Made by a program: the position numbers and the translations under genes. Under the pieces are notes generated by a model. That model was not told where the DNA came from. It was given only the letters and a program-made list of their open reading frames with translations, and searched no databases. Below are positions 10,679 through 40,809 of a stretch of 64,000 nt of DNA, piece after piece (position 1 is the first letter of the stretch; each line of letters begins with the position of its first letter). The DNA is from Metridium senile. Taxonomy: Eukaryota > Cnidaria > Anthozoa > Actiniaria > Metridiidae. The stretch is taken from NCBI GenBank assembly GCA_949775045.1, contig OX459099.1:3641067-3705066 (forward strand), in the 5' to 3' direction.

Positions 10679-13051
10679 ATGCTTCGTCACGTTGTTGTTG
10701 AGAACTACGTTATTTTCAAGGGTCGACATGAGCTTGATTTAAGCGGCAAAGATGGCTGCAATTTCTTCACATTTGTTGGTGAAAATGCAAGCGGTAAAAG
10801 TAGTTTAGTTGCACTAATCAAAGCAGCGTGTAACCTCCAAGAGGAGGGACCTGATTTTGAAGTGCTCAACAATGACCTTGGACTCTCAAAAGCTGTTTGT
10901 CAGTTTGAAATGAGTAAAGATGAGATTAGGAAACTATGTGATAACTGCAGTACCATAGCAACCCAGCCTGCCCGACTCTCAGCAGGGTTAAGCTCCTGGT
11001 TTTGTGATGATCTAATTAAAATTCCTGAGCCCTTGGTAGACATGATAAGACATATTTGTTTAAAGAGTACTACAGCAAAGTTTCAAGTTCTTGTTGGTCA
11101 CAGACACAATCCAGTCAGAGCCAAGTTTTCCAAGCCATTTGATGATGTGGATGCCGACTGGCTTTGTAATTCACAGTTCATGTATATTATTATGAACAAT
11201 GAAATCTTTGTGGTCACCAAATCCGCAGGGTCACTCATCACAGGATTCCATGAGCCTCTACCAGGGGGGGTTAACCCAATGGATTGGATTCCGCAGCATT
11301 CATTTCTTATAAATGTTAAGACAATTCCTTACGTCAGTGATGGTGTCAGCCGAAGCACCTCGAGCAGTAGCCTAGACTCTACCCTCCAAAGTTACTATGA
11401 CAACATGGTAACGTCTCAGTACTCAAAAGATGCCACCATGGCAACAAATGATGTTTCCTTGGCAACCGATACCCAAACACAACAGGTGAATGAAGTTGAT
11501 GGCAGCATGATGAGTGCCCTTCAAAATGATGTTATCAAAGAAAAAAGCACGTTTGATCATCGGTGTTCTCCCAGTTCTAGTCCTAAGGTAAGCCGTCGTC
11601 ATGTACTCAAGAGATTGTCCAGTTTTGGAGGCCTGGCATGGTCGAACTACCACGAACTAAAGAAGATGATTGTGACTGATCTCCTACGTGGATTCCCTAA
11701 AGAAAGCCTTAAAGATATCCATCCTCTTTTCCACGAAATAGTCGGGACAAAGTCACTTTCCTTTGACCTTAATGTACGATCTTCGTCAAAAGAGTCGTTC
11801 CAAGTGACTGACAGCAAAACGGGACGACCAATGCGACGTATTCCCGAGGGTGTCTTCTCTGCGTTTATCATCGCTGCTTTGGTTGTTAACCCGCACTCCC
11901 GCAATATCATCTTAGACGAGCCGTCCCGCGGGATGCACCCTGTTCAGATCCGTCGCCTGAGAAACATCCTGATGCGCGAGTCAGTGAAAAGACGCAAATG
12001 TATCATAGCAGTGTCACACTCGCCTGAACTAATTGATGTGGACAGGATAACATTGATATTACGCTTTCAACTTCTTCCAAGTGGTTACTGTCAGATACGT
12101 CGAGTAACGTCAAGGTACACGGAGCGAGAGTTGCTCTTCATCGGTGGTGCTGAGATACGAGAGATCTTTTTCTCAAGGCACATCATCTGGGTCGAAGGAG
12201 AAAGCGATAAGCGCTTCATTGAAGCTTTGCTAGGCCTGTTCGACGACGGGAATTGCGATCTCTGGAAGGCTCTCAATGCAGAGCGCTCTCATAAGACACT
12301 TGCAGTCCACGAAGACACAGACGGTGAGGAGTCTAGGTCGAGAAGTCCTTCACCAGGGCCTTTTTCGCATTACAAGTCGTACATCGAGACTGCATTCCAA
12401 GATGCTGCCTACCAAAGGCAGTACTACACAGAAGAACAGCTTGGTCATGTCCAAGAAGCGGTGCGTAGCTGTAAAGTGTTATCTATCGGTGGGAAGAAGA
12501 ACATCTGGAAGAGCGCCGCGATCTGTCGCGACCTGACGATCCCGTTTGCAGTGATATGCGACTTAGACGCCGTCATCCCGAACTCGCGTGAAAACTCCGT
12601 GTTATCGCAGTTTGAGAAGTGCGAGGGAGACTGGAACGTCGCGAATATACCTTTCGCCAAGACAAAGCTGTTGGACGACGAGGAAAGCCCGGCGTCTAAA
12701 GCAATCGAAGATACTGACAAAGAGCGGATCACTAAGCTGAAGTCGTTACGGCATGTCGGCGACGTGATGCGATTCTACGATAAGGAGATGTATTTCTTCA
12801 CGTGGTGGTTGATGGGTGGCGAGATCGAGGATGCAGTGCGTCTTACAAGGACTCATTTTGGAAAGAAGCTCTGGCCTGACTTGCTAAACGCCGAGTTGAA
12901 AGAACTTATCGTTACCTTACTTGATCCTAGAAAACTTCTTCTGAAAGATCCCAAGTCTAGGGAGGCATCCAAAGGTCCCAACTTAGAAATCTTACGCTGT
13001 ATTTATTTTCTCATTAGGTTTTTTAAAGAGACTCTTAATGACATGAAATAG
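10679..13051 (+). CDS. OLD-family-like ATPase with TOPRIM nuclease domain, single exon
   Basis: This is a 790-residue intronless open frame. The N-terminus is ABC-ATPase-like: Walker A GENASGKSS at residues 34-42, a signature-like region near 386-400, Walker B NIILDEPSRGMHP near 409-421, and a switch histidine in AVSHSPEL near 444-452. A TOPRIM-like domain follows: WVEGESDKRFIEAL near 504-517 supplies the acidic residue, and PFAVICDLDAV near 621-631 supplies the DxD. This ATPase-TOPRIM order is that of OLD nucleases, including GajA-type phage-defence proteins. Ser-rich insertions near residues 215-310 and 540-565 look eukaryotic and disordered. An acceptor-like CAG lies just upstream of the ATG, so the 5' UTR may be spliced. 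The gene is convergent with RRN3. Biochemical role here is unknown. Bacterial contamination is unlikely given the flanking animal genes; old lateral transfer is a possibility I infer, not show. Confidence 0.85.
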   Translation: MLRHVVVENYVIFKGRHELDLSGKDGCNFFTFVGENASGKSSLVALIKAACNLQEEGPDFEVLNNDLGLSKAVCQFEMSKDEIRKLCDNCSTIATQPARLSAGLSSWFCDDLIKIPEPLVDMIRHICLKSTTAKFQVLVGHRHNPVRAKFSKPFDDVDADWLCNSQFMYIIMNNEIFVVTKSAGSLITGFHEPLPGGVNPMDWIPQHSFLINVKTIPYVSDGVSRSTSSSSLDSTLQSYYDNMVTSQYSKDATMATNDVSLATDTQTQQVNEVDGSMMSALQNDVIKEKSTFDHRCSPSSSPKVSRRHVLKRLSSFGGLAWSNYHELKKMIVTDLLRGFPKESLKDIHPLFHEIVGTKSLSFDLNVRSSSKESFQVTDSKTGRPMRRIPEGVFSAFIIAALVVNPHSRNIILDEPSRGMHPVQIRRLRNILMRESVKRRKCIIAVSHSPELIDVDRITLILRFQLLPSGYCQIRRVTSRYTERELLFIGGAEIREIFFSRHIIWVEGESDKRFIEALLGLFDDGNCDLWKALNAERSHKTLAVHEDTDGEESRSRSPSPGPFSHYKSYIETAFQDAAYQRQYYTEEQLGHVQEAVRSCKVLSIGGKKNIWKSAAICRDLTIPFAVICDLDAVIPNSRENSVLSQFEKCEGDWNVANIPFAKTKLLDDEESPASKAIEDTDKERITKLKSLRHVGDVMRFYDKEMYFFTWWLMGGEIEDAVRLTRTHFGKKLWPDLLNAELKELIVTLLDPRKLLLKDPKSREASKGPNLEILRCIYFLIRFFKETLNDMK

Positions 13052-13254
13052 CAACACCCCTATGGGCGTGGTCAAGGTGTTGAACTAGGTACAGACAGTT
13101 ACAGCCATGTGATTTGGGAGTGATTTGTAATGAATTTGTTGAACAAAATGAATTTGAATTTAACATGTACTGATAATGTCCATAACGTCAGTAAGACAAA
13201 CTAATACATGGACCAAATCAGATCAATGGATCTACTCTAATATAGCATTCACTA

Positions 13255-13390
13255 AGTGCTCTACAGTTTTAAGTACATACAGTCCGAGGAAGAAAAGAAT
13301 CGTTTAGATCTTATTTTCATCCAAAACTTGGATCTAAACGATGTTTTCCTTCCTCGGACTCATCTTTCTTACGATGTACTTAAAACTGTC
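13255..13390. repeat. Imperfect palindrome
   Basis: The left arm (CAGTTTTAAGTACAT ... GTCCGAGGAAGAAA ... CGTTTAGATC) pairs with the right arm (GATCTAAACG ... TTCCTCGGAC ... ATGTACTTAAAACTG). It is probably a fold-back MITE. Confidence 0.65.
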
Positions 13391-13443
13391 GGATCGACAT
13401 GGCTTAGTGCTCTACATTTCTACTGAATTTCTTTTCTCACTTA

Positions 13444-13620
13444 GGGACCGGTCATTATTAACAGAGAGGACCTGGTACAAATAGATGGGGCCAGTATTTT
13501 TCATGCTCTACAAAGGACAGGGCTAAGAGAGACAAAGGGCACTTTAGGGGGAGGGGTCACAAAGATTTGTGCAAGTGAAAATCAAAATGGTCCAGCCCCC
13601 TGTAAATAATGACCGGTCCC
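13444..13620. repeat. Harbinger-type MITE with TTA target duplication
   Basis: The termini GGGACCGGTCATTATTAACAG and its inverse are flanked on both sides by TTA (13441-13443 and 13621-13623). Short TWA duplications are typical of PIF/Harbinger elements. The length is 177 bp and the element is noncoding. Confidence 0.75.
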
Positions 13621-13684
13621 TTAGCCAACTAAATCAGGCTGCACATACGATGCAGGGTAAATTATTGTATTCGTTGCTTATATC

Positions 13685-13869
13685 CAGGGCTCGAAATAGC
13701 TGCCTGCCAATGGCCAAATGCCAGGCCAAATTTAAGGTTTGGCAGGCAAAAATAATTATGAACTGTCAAATGGGTAATAAAATTGCACTCAAAATTTACT
13801 GGAAATCGTCTTTCACGGTTTCGACATCTTCAAGTGACAGGCCAAATTATTTTCTTAGTTCGAGCCCTG
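13685..13869. repeat. MITE with CAGGGCTCGAA termini
   Basis: CAGGGCTCGAA at 13685 is inverted at 13859-13869. The interior contains repeated GGCCAAAT/ATTTGGCC motifs. ATATC occurs on both sides. Confidence 0.6.
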
Positions 13870-14268
13870 ATATCGGACGATTTGCCTCGTCAGAATCACG
13901 TAGAAACGGTTTTCACACGAGAGGCTAGTTGATATATCTCTCTGTCTGTGCAAAGATTCTAACGAGTTCTTTATTGGAGATAAATATAACAGATATACAA
14001 TGACGTAATACAAATACCATCTGGCTGAATATTTACAAATATTTTAGAGTGTGATATATATATTTTTCTACTTGATTGATAATTTGTTAATAAAATAAAT
14101 ATAAAATGTAGCGATTTTGACAGAAGACGTTCATTGTTTTTTGTCATACTTCAAGGTTGTTGAATCAGATCACACCTGTATTAGACGGGAAGAAGTTGTG
14201 CATATACATATAAACTTCTAATAATTAGGGTGTTTGCAATCATAAGTAGTCTTCCGTGCACTAACAAT

Positions 14269-14274
14269 TTTATT
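14269..14274 (-). promoter_or_regulatory. RRN3 polyadenylation signal
   Basis: AATAAA on the minus strand lies 52 bases past the RRN3 stop codon, implying a very short 3' UTR. Confidence 0.55.
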
Positions 14275-14325
14275 AACAACCTTTCTTGAACTTGTGTATT
14301 CTATCGCTGGGCTTCCTGTGTTGCA

Positions 14326-33640
<19,315 letters not shown>

Positions 33641-34045
33641 TTTAGCCAGTTACAACGACATTTGAAGTATTAATATTAATCATGTTTCTAAATCGTTGGA
33701 TAATAAGACATATTCAAGAGAAAAAGGACTTTTAATCAAGATCCAAAACTTGTTGTGCAAGATCGAACTAACGAGGATCGAGAACACGTGAAAGACTGGT
33801 GCATAGTTGGTGTCCAGTCTTTACATTATAAACCTACATACCACAGGAATACCGCTTGAAGGAACGTAACAAAATACAGTAAATAAATAGAGTACTTTTA
33901 AAATTTACCTTTTCCTTTAAACTATATTGCTTCTTACAAAGATGAAGATAAATTTATACAGTCATATGTTGAGTTTAAGTTGGTTGATATAATAGATTTG
34001 TAGAATAGGATTGAGCCCACCCTGTACGTAAATCTAGGTACGGTG
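33641..34045 (-). promoter_or_regulatory. RRN3 upstream region
   Basis: No coding sequence is seen in the 400 bases upstream of the RRN3 start, which should contain its promoter. No clear core element was identified. Confidence 0.4.
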
Positions 34046-34051
34046 GCCCAT

Positions 34052-34192
34052 AAATGTCACGGCAAATATTTTATTACTCACGGCAAATCTTTTATTATTC
34101 ATGGCAAATATTTTATTACTCACGGCAAATCTTTTATTATTCACGGCAAATATTTTATTCAGTCACGGCAAATCTTTAATTGCTCATGGCAT
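34052..34192. repeat. 21-bp tandem repeat
   Basis: About 6.5 copies of a CACGGCAAATATTTTATTACT unit alternate with a CTTTTATTATT variant. Confidence 0.85.
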
Positions 34193-34309
34193 TTCATTCT
34201 TTTATTCATCTATTCATTTATTTATATATCTTTTTTTATATATATATCATTTTTACGTCCCACACTCCCTACGCCCAGGTCAATGCTTATCCATCGCTTT
34301 TACTATTTC

Positions 34310-34500
34310 TTAGGCCCTGTCCACACGTAGCCGGGTATTTTTGAAAACGGTTATTTTTTTATCCGTATTCAAAAATATCCGCGTCCACACGTAGCGTATT
34401 CGAATCGTATTTGCCCGTCCACACGTATATACGCGAATACGCTTCGAAAACGCTAGCCGTCCATACAGAGCATGCGCACGCATGCGCTCTTTACAGTAGC
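34310..34500. repeat. Repeat with GTCCACACGTA blocks
   Basis: CTGTCCACACGTAG, GCGTCCACACGTAGC and CCGTCCACACGTATA occur three times within 110 bp, with TCAAAAATATCCG and TTTTTGAAAACGG pairing between them. It looks like the end of a nonautonomous DNA transposon. A palindromic GCATGCGCACGCATGC lies at about 34471-34486. Confidence 0.45.
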
Positions 34501-34738
34501 ACATCCGCGAAAATTCAACTTTGAATTGCGCCATCTTAGTTTACTTCGCTCGCTTCACAATCCAACCGCTTTTTATATAGTTAATATGTCTAAACACGCG
34601 AGTAAATCAAAGGGAAAAGGGAAGGCTGTATTCTACGTATTATTATGCTTTAACGGCGCTGTTTTAACTTTTTAACTCCAGATCAGCGAAATTATCATTA
34701 AAATGTTGCGCCCGGGGGGGATGTTGCGTCGCCTGAGC

Positions 34739-35395
34739 CAGGGGCGGATTTAGGGGTGGGCCGAAGGGGCCGCGGCCCCCCCTTTTGTTGAATAAAAAAA
34801 AAAAAAAAATTTCTTTTAGGGACACTGCTGTAAGAAAGCCCAGTACTTTGCAAGATACCCTGAAAGCCTGCAATGAAAGCCTCTTTCCCAACGTGCACAC
34901 AATTCTACGTTTGCTTTCAATAACGCCAGTAACAAGTGCTACAGTGGAACGTAGCAACTCATCGCTGCGTTTCGTGAAGAATGTCTATCGTAGTACAATG
35001 GCAGAGGATAGATTAAATGCATTGCTTCTGCTATTTATACACAAGGATATACCCTTGGACTACTCTGCGATTGTAAACATTTTCGCCAGTCGTAATCAGC
35101 GCAGAATGAATTTCATCAATCCCTTGGATGATTGAAAAAGTTGATTTTATCCAGACATTGTATTCAAAGAACATAATTTTTGTTTAACAAAATTCAAAAA
35201 AGACTGTAAAAAAGATCCTTCTTAAGATCACTCAAAATGCTGGAAATTGCATCTCTGACGGTCTCAATTTCAAAATTTTCTGGGGGGGCATGCCCCCAGA
35301 CCCACCTAGATACTCCCGCCTTCGGCGGTCGATGGGACACTGAACCATTTTAATTGGCCGGCCCCCCCTTTCTCAATATCCTGGATCCGCCCCTG
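34739..35395. mobile_element. Internally deleted hAT element
   Basis: The ends CAGGGGCGGATTTAGG and CCTGGATCCGCCCCTG are imperfect inverted repeats of the common hAT type. Total length is 657 bp and only the 3' part of the transposase remains. The 8-bp flanks (GCCTGAGC and GCCTCCTT) share only four leading bases, so the target duplication is degraded or absent. A poly(A) run lies at 34792-34809. Confidence 0.75.
34785..35135 (+). pseudogene. hAT transposase C-terminal dimerisation fragment
   Basis: The frame of 116 residues ends at a TGA at 35133-35135. It contains LRLLSITPVTSATVERSNSS and then LRFVKNVYRSTMAEDRLNAL, the hallmark of the hAT C-terminal dimerisation region. The catalytic RNase-H-like part is missing and the first residues come from the poly(A)-rich leader, so this is a transposase remnant and not a functional gene. 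Confidence 0.8.
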
Positions 35396-35464
35396 GCCTC
35401 CTTGTATAAATTAGCTTGAATGAAATAGGCAACATGCGATTGTATGTAGAGCCCTAGTAAAAAA

Positions 35465-35865
35465 AATCCGGAATACCGGCGGACCGGAATTTATCCGGAA
35501 TATCGGTGGAATTCCGGACGGAATACCGGCGGAATTCCGGCCGGAGTACCCTGGTATTATTGCCGGCATTCCGGCTCTATTCCAGCGATTTTCCGGATGA
35601 ATTCTGGCAGTATTCCGGCGATATTCCGGCTGAATTCCGACAATATTCCGGGTGATTTCCGGCGGTATTCCGGGTGAATTCCGCCGGTATTCCAGGTAAA
35701 TTCCGGGGATATTCCGGATGAATTCCGGCGATATTCTGGATGAATTCCGACTATTCCCGGTGAATTCCGGGTGAATCCCGGCGGTATTCTGGATGAATCC
35801 CGGCGGTATTCCGGATGAATTCCGGGTGAATCCCGGCGGTATTCCGGCAGTATTGCACTACGAGT
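35465..35865. repeat. 11-bp minisatellite (ATTCCGGCGGT family)
   Basis: About 30 degenerate copies of an 11-bp ATTCCGGCGGT/ATTCCGGATGA unit lie head to tail. It is GC-richer than its surroundings. The 123-residue minus-strand frame across it is an artefact. Confidence 0.88.
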
Positions 35866-36044
35866 AATTTTCGGGTGGAATAGCGAAATACCGGTGGAAT
35901 TCATCCGGAATAATCTATTAAAACACATTGAAACATATAGACAGATGAGGAATATAACATAATTTTATTATTAACTTTTGAAGCAGATTTAAATAGAGTC
36001 TGCGTATGTTTGTACATGATTTTTAAACTTTCGGCATTTGTCGG

Positions 36045-36682
36045 TTAAGGACCATTTGTCCTTTGCCAAATTATGGCCCTCTCCTTCTGGTCGTCCACGG
36101 GGAATTCAGCGAAGGCCGTGGCTGTAAAAGTAATTGGATCTGATTAGAACATATAATTTTACATTTTTTTTGGAAATATTGTGTAGCTCATTTTATTGTG
36201 TATGATGACATCAAGAAGACGAAACGGCTGTGCACGAGTGTAGGAAATAGAGAATGCTTGCACCAAGGGCGTTGGTACTGCAATTACACTGTAATTAAAG
36301 CCAGATGCATTACAATGATGTTTACCTTTTAGGACCGAGATCCTTACTGGGTCTAGTTTGGCTTTTCGATCGGAGCCATTAACGGTAGACTTTCTTATTT
36401 CTTCTCCAGTAAACAATAACTTATAAATAAACAAGAAAAGAAAATTAATATATGTAGCTCTCAGCTGATGAATAATTATTTCATCATGTAATTTTTTTAC
36501 ACAAGATTTTAATTTGTTACTTACTTCCAATAAGTTGAGCGCAAATTTCCTGAAGTCAACCGAGGCATCTAATGCTTTAGAATAAAGCAATTTGTCCACC
36601 CTGATATTCAAATCAGGTTCCCCCAATGGTTTTAAATTGGAAGCAGTGGCGCCTTCAATGTTGGCAGCTTTTTTCGGATATT
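36045..36682 (-). CDS. BEN-domain protein, last three exons (partial)
   Basis: The exons are 36682-36525 (entry phase 1), 36419-36326 and 36121-36045 (stop TAA at 36047-36045). Donors and acceptors are GT-AG and the phases agree. The joined frame reads DFRKFALNLLE, then LLFTGEEIRKSTVNGS, then KLDPVRISVLK, then FAEFPVDDQKE. That order (hydrophobic helix, F-(S/T)-x-EE-(I/L), S-V-x-G, L-D-P) is the BEN domain, a DNA- and chromatin-binding module of transcriptional regulators. The C-terminus ends shortly after the domain. Upstream exons are not identified with confidence. A 19-base first exon at 52883-52865 (MADEGE) has the matching phase but is 16 kb away across transposons, so a link is speculative. 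Confidence 0.6.
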
Positions 36683-38500
36683 CTATGGAAAAGAAAGGCT
36701 GTAAGTTATTTGAAAAGTAAACAAAATTTTCCGAAGCGGACGAAAAGCTCAGCGGGCACTATGCGCTGATAGTATCCCTCCGCGGCGGGCACTATCACGT
36801 CACGTGATCGCTCCTCGACCAATGAGTGCGCAGGAAAATTTGTAGGTATATTAGTATATAGGTAATTCATCCTTAAAATTAACGATATGATATGCAATAA
36901 ACATCTTTGAAGTATTATGAGTGGTTCTGTAATATACAAAGAATATATATTATGATATCTTATTAACCGAGCGCAAGGGCCTTAGGGGAAGTTATGGACC
37001 AACTTTTTTCCACTGTCTTATGGCAAGAAGAAAACAACTCGGTCCATAACTTCCCATACGGCCTGAGCAAGCGAGGTTAATAAGATATTAATTTATTTTT
37101 TTTCGGTCCGGTATCCTGTGATTCGCGCGCTGTGATTGGCTAGCGAGCGGGACAGTTTTTCACGATCTGCCCGGTCCGCGGTATCCTGTTCGTTGGTACC
37201 ATTTCTTCCCAGCGATATTAATTTTTGAAAAATTTGAAAAACCTTCTTTAATAGGTAATTGTTAATTATGGTAATATTTATCGATCAAAATAGTAGGAGA
37301 TCTAGAATTCTGAATTCACCAAATGACACTGACAGAATGCGATAACCGACTGAGAGAAAATTAAAAGCTACGTGGCGAGCATTGTTTTTGCAAACATTTT
37401 GACAAGCAAAAGTTGAGAAAATCAAATCAATATTGCATAAACTCACGAGAGAATACACAAAGTTTTTTTAATTTTCTAAAGAATATAAAGCTCGTTCACA
37501 TACCTCAATAGTGGTTGAAAAATATACTTGTAGTTTTTATCATTCCTTGTAAACATAGTTAATAGATTATTAACTATGTTGTAAACAACACGGCGGTGAA
37601 TTGAACTATTATATATCTTTTGATGAGATATGTCGTTGCTTTTCAGTCACTTTTAAAATGCTATAAATTCACGAGAAGTTTATGTACAAAGTCTACAACG
37701 TTTTTGAAGTAAGGAAGTGTTCTTGTCTTTTTTTTTTCTGCACACAAAAGGATAAACAATCTTGAAAAAGGTCGATTTGCTTGATTCAAAGTCCTGTCAG
37801 CGATCCGTAATGCTTTCAACTTTCATCTTCTTCATAAATTACGACACAGACAAATTAATTCCTTCAACAGTTGTCGGTGACTTCGACTAAATTTCTTATT
37901 TCTTATCATTTATCAATAAAATAAGCTTCAGTAGGCTTTTTTCTTGATGCAAACGTCCACGACGAATTTTAACTCGTTTCAACATCCATCTTGGTTCACT
38001 CAGTGTTCGTGTCAGCTAAAATCCTTTGTAAAACTTGTTTTTTTGTTTCTTGACTTTCTTTGATGTTGAGATATAAACAAAACCCTTTCTCTTTAAACGA
38101 TATTTGATTTGGAATGATGGAGAAAGCTGCAGTAATTTAAAATATTTTGGCATTAAAATTTCTGTAAGTTTGTCGAGGCGCCGTCACACTGACTGAAAAC
38201 CGGTTTCTGACAACCCGCTCTTTTTCAGTAAAACTACTGGGAAGCCATTTGAAAGCAACGCGCGTCGTAAAATATCAAAAACATTAATTTAATATAGAGA
38301 GAGAATAAAAAAATAAATAATATTGAGGTATGCGGACCTCGGTCCGTACATCCAAGACCTCGGGCAGTTTTTCACTATACGGACCTCCCAGCCGGTAAAT
38401 AACATATATATATTCGTGGCATTGCAACACCATATTGTTGTTTAAATTTCAAGTGTTTTACTCACGATGTGTTTCCAAAATGTCTTTCAGGGAATGACAG
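36683..38500. other. Noncoding stretch with MITE-like blocks
   Basis: No coding exon is supported. An inverted repeat at about 36955-37085 has TTATTAACCGAGCGCAAGGGC on the left and the inverse around GCAAGCGAGGTTAATAAGAT on the right. Palindromic GCGGACCTCGGTCCGTAC and related blocks lie at about 38325-38400, and the similar CGGTCCGGTATCCTGTGATT at about 37100. The two may be ends of one larger nonautonomous element. Confidence 0.5.
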
Positions 38501-38528
38501 CATGGATCTGTCTGATGAGATGGAGGCG

Positions 38529-38835
38529 TTATGGGTATACATGTACTATGTACGGATGTGGATGGTAGTCCATATCAAAGTTGCGGTATTTATTATCTAG
38601 TATTATAGCTTTCGTAACTTCAATTGCAGTCATACCCTTCCAGACCTTTTGGCGTGAATATGTTTCCAATATGATGACGGCTAAAGAATAAACATCAACT
38701 GCTGGTGTTGGCTTCTCACCATTAATTTGCTCTTTATGTTGATATGCCATGCTTCCAGCATTTCCTCCTGCATTTGTCTGGTGTCAGGTGGCATCCACAA
38801 GCTTGCCCACTCCAAGGTCGCATATTAGTCGAAGT
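38529..38835 (-). pseudogene. Protein kinase-domain fragment, decayed
   Basis: On the minus strand one frame reads RLICDLGVGKLVDAT, an in-frame TGA, then GGNAGSMAYQHKE, then VDVYSLAVIILETYSRQ and KVWKGMT. This matches the kinase activation segment (DLG in place of DFG, then a G(S/T)xAY ... PE-like block) and the DVYSxGVxxxE helix. The stop inside the activation segment and loss of upstream lobes indicate a pseudogene, unless the stop is spliced around. The DLG and DVYS features resemble tyrosine-kinase-like families. Confidence 0.55.
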
Positions 38836-39885
38836 GATTAATAGCCACTATTAAAATAAACAGAGCTTTTTATTAATTCTGAATATTAAAATATTATACA
38901 TAGTAACTATTTAGACATTGTTCACAGATTTACTATAATCATATACAATTATAATAAATGTTAAATCAATGAAGATCGGTGATAATACACCCCATTAACA
39001 GTCAAATTTCCTTCCCTGGCAATAAAGAAGAACTTTCAAAATGGTGCTGCCTTTAGAAAACTTTTGTGATTTCTAACACTAGCAAAGCAAGCAAAATTTC
39101 CCCAACATCAATAAGCTTACATCAAAGCAAAATATCATACATACCATTATGGCTTCCATCACATCTTTATATTTACGGCAGTCAAGACTAAATCACTAAT
39201 TTCATCGCTAAACCTAACCCAAACCTAACTCTAACCAAGGACTTTTGCTCAATTTTCACTGCCCCTATTTACCCGGCAGCCGGATATGTCTATAGACACT
39301 TAGACCATACAAACAACAATTGAAATTTTCGTGAAGGGATATCAATTTAAGACTCCAGATATAATTGCCATGCCAACTAAACAATATCTTAATTGTAATG
39401 AAAGTTTGCTTATAAGTCTTATTGAATAAGCTTATTTAATACTTTTGTTAAAACTGTATACGGGCATGTTCACACGAGACATTGAAAATTTTAAAAATGT
39501 AAAATTTATTTTTCAAGATCCAAAAGTATTTTATTTAACCCTTCATGAACTGAGGTATTTAGCTTTAGGAAGTTTGTATGGGTATTGACCATGCCTTCTG
39601 TGTGGTAGAGCACTAAAAATACAGCTCCGAGAAACCAAAAACAAAACAATTTTGAGTCAAAACTGTCATACAGTTATAAAATAAACACCAAAAAGGCTAG
39701 AACGCTTAAAACATGTCAATGAATTCCTCTTTGGATGTTTTATCATTGTGCAGTTCATATATCTCCAAGTGACCTTTTCTTGATAAGAAAAACCATATCT
39801 TAATTCTGTTGCGGAATAGGAATAGGAATTGAAATAGGAATTGTACAATTAGACACTATTACCCCCTATTAGCTCCTAATAGTCT
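38836..39885. other. No gene seen
   Basis: This is AT-rich sequence without a recognisable coding exon. It contains a tract of AACCTAACCC-like text near 39205-39235 that is too short to call an interstitial telomere. Confidence 0.5.
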
Positions 39886-39889
39886 AACT

Positions 39890-40390
39890 CATGACATGCG
39901 AAAAACTAAGCACAGGCAAACACGGTGAGCGCACACTTTATTTACCACCTGTAATTTCTTGGAATAATTCCCCCGCACGATTTACAAAAGCCTTGTTCAA
40001 AGTGAAAGAGAACCAAGTGCTGCCACTTTTGCCTGCAAACTGTTATTTAGTGGCCGATAATGCAATTGACACAATGAAATCGAATTGTGTGCAGTTCTTG
40101 CTAGAAAAATCATAACTCTGACTAGTTAAGCTTCCAAGTTATAGCTATGACTTAAACCCTATTGAAATTGTCTTCGGACAGGCCAAAGCAATTGCTCGTT
40201 TCACACCTTGTTTCTTTAAAGAAAATCCAATGATAGCTATATCGTGAACGCATTTCGAGAAATCCGTCGTGACAATGAAAGGAACTTTTACAAAAGAGCT
40301 TGGAGAGTGTTTGTATAAAGCATACCATTGGACGTATACAAAGTAACATGTCACGCCGGAATTGAGTGTATTAGAAATTAAATAAGCGGT
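39890..40390 (+). pseudogene. Decayed DDE transposase (Tc1/IS630-like)
   Basis: The plus strand encodes LPANCYLVADNAIDT (the second Asp block), then stops near 40115, and then KLPSYSYDLNPIEIVFGQAK. The last segment matches the YSPDLNPIE motif carrying the final catalytic Glu of DDE transposases. Several stops and a frame change after NPMIAIS show it is inactive. The first catalytic Asp region and clear terminal repeats were not found. Confidence 0.65.
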
Positions 40391-40809
40391 TCTAGGGATG
40401 AAATGGCGGAGGTTGCAACAATGTATTTGTCGAACATTTTCTCAAAGTTTCTGATCTAGATCCGCACATTTAAACTGACAGCAGGCTACTTAATAAATTT
40501 AAGAACAAACAAAATTTGATATACATTGAATTGAAATAAACAAAGGAACTGATTTTTTTTGGTCACATCTTGCCTTCTGATAGCCTACTACACCCTAATA
40601 GTTACCGTTAAACACTGACTAATAGTAATTGTTTCACAGACGGATGAAAATCACTCTATTAAACTAATACACCTTAGCAGTCTCTAATTCAATTGTTTTG
40701 TCTATTTGACTATTACACTTTATCAAGCAATTTCTATTTCACGGGTTAAATGCCTTCGCTCTAACATAAAATATCACTATTTAGTACTATTTATGTTTCA
40801 ATTCGTGGT

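Larger units (their letters stand above)
13052..14325. other. Convergent intergenic region between the OLD-like gene and RRN3
   Basis: No coding region is supported; the frame at 13569-13928 crosses two MITEs and is chance. The region holds a palindrome at about 13255-13390, MITEs at 13444-13620 and 13685-13869, an AATAAA on the plus strand at 14089-14094 that could serve the OLD-like gene, and an AATAAA on the minus strand at 14269-14274 for RRN3. Confidence 0.6.

Noticed and set aside
13569..13928. 119-residue plus-strand frame
   Set aside because: It spans two MITEs and has no domain or conserved composition.
34739..35395. Exact 8-bp target duplication for the hAT element
   Set aside because: The flanks GCCTGAGC and GCCTCCTT agree only at the first four bases, so I do not claim a duplication.
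35557..35928. 123-residue minus-strand frame rich in Arg, Gly, Ile and Pro
   Set aside because: It is a translation of the 11-bp minisatellite.
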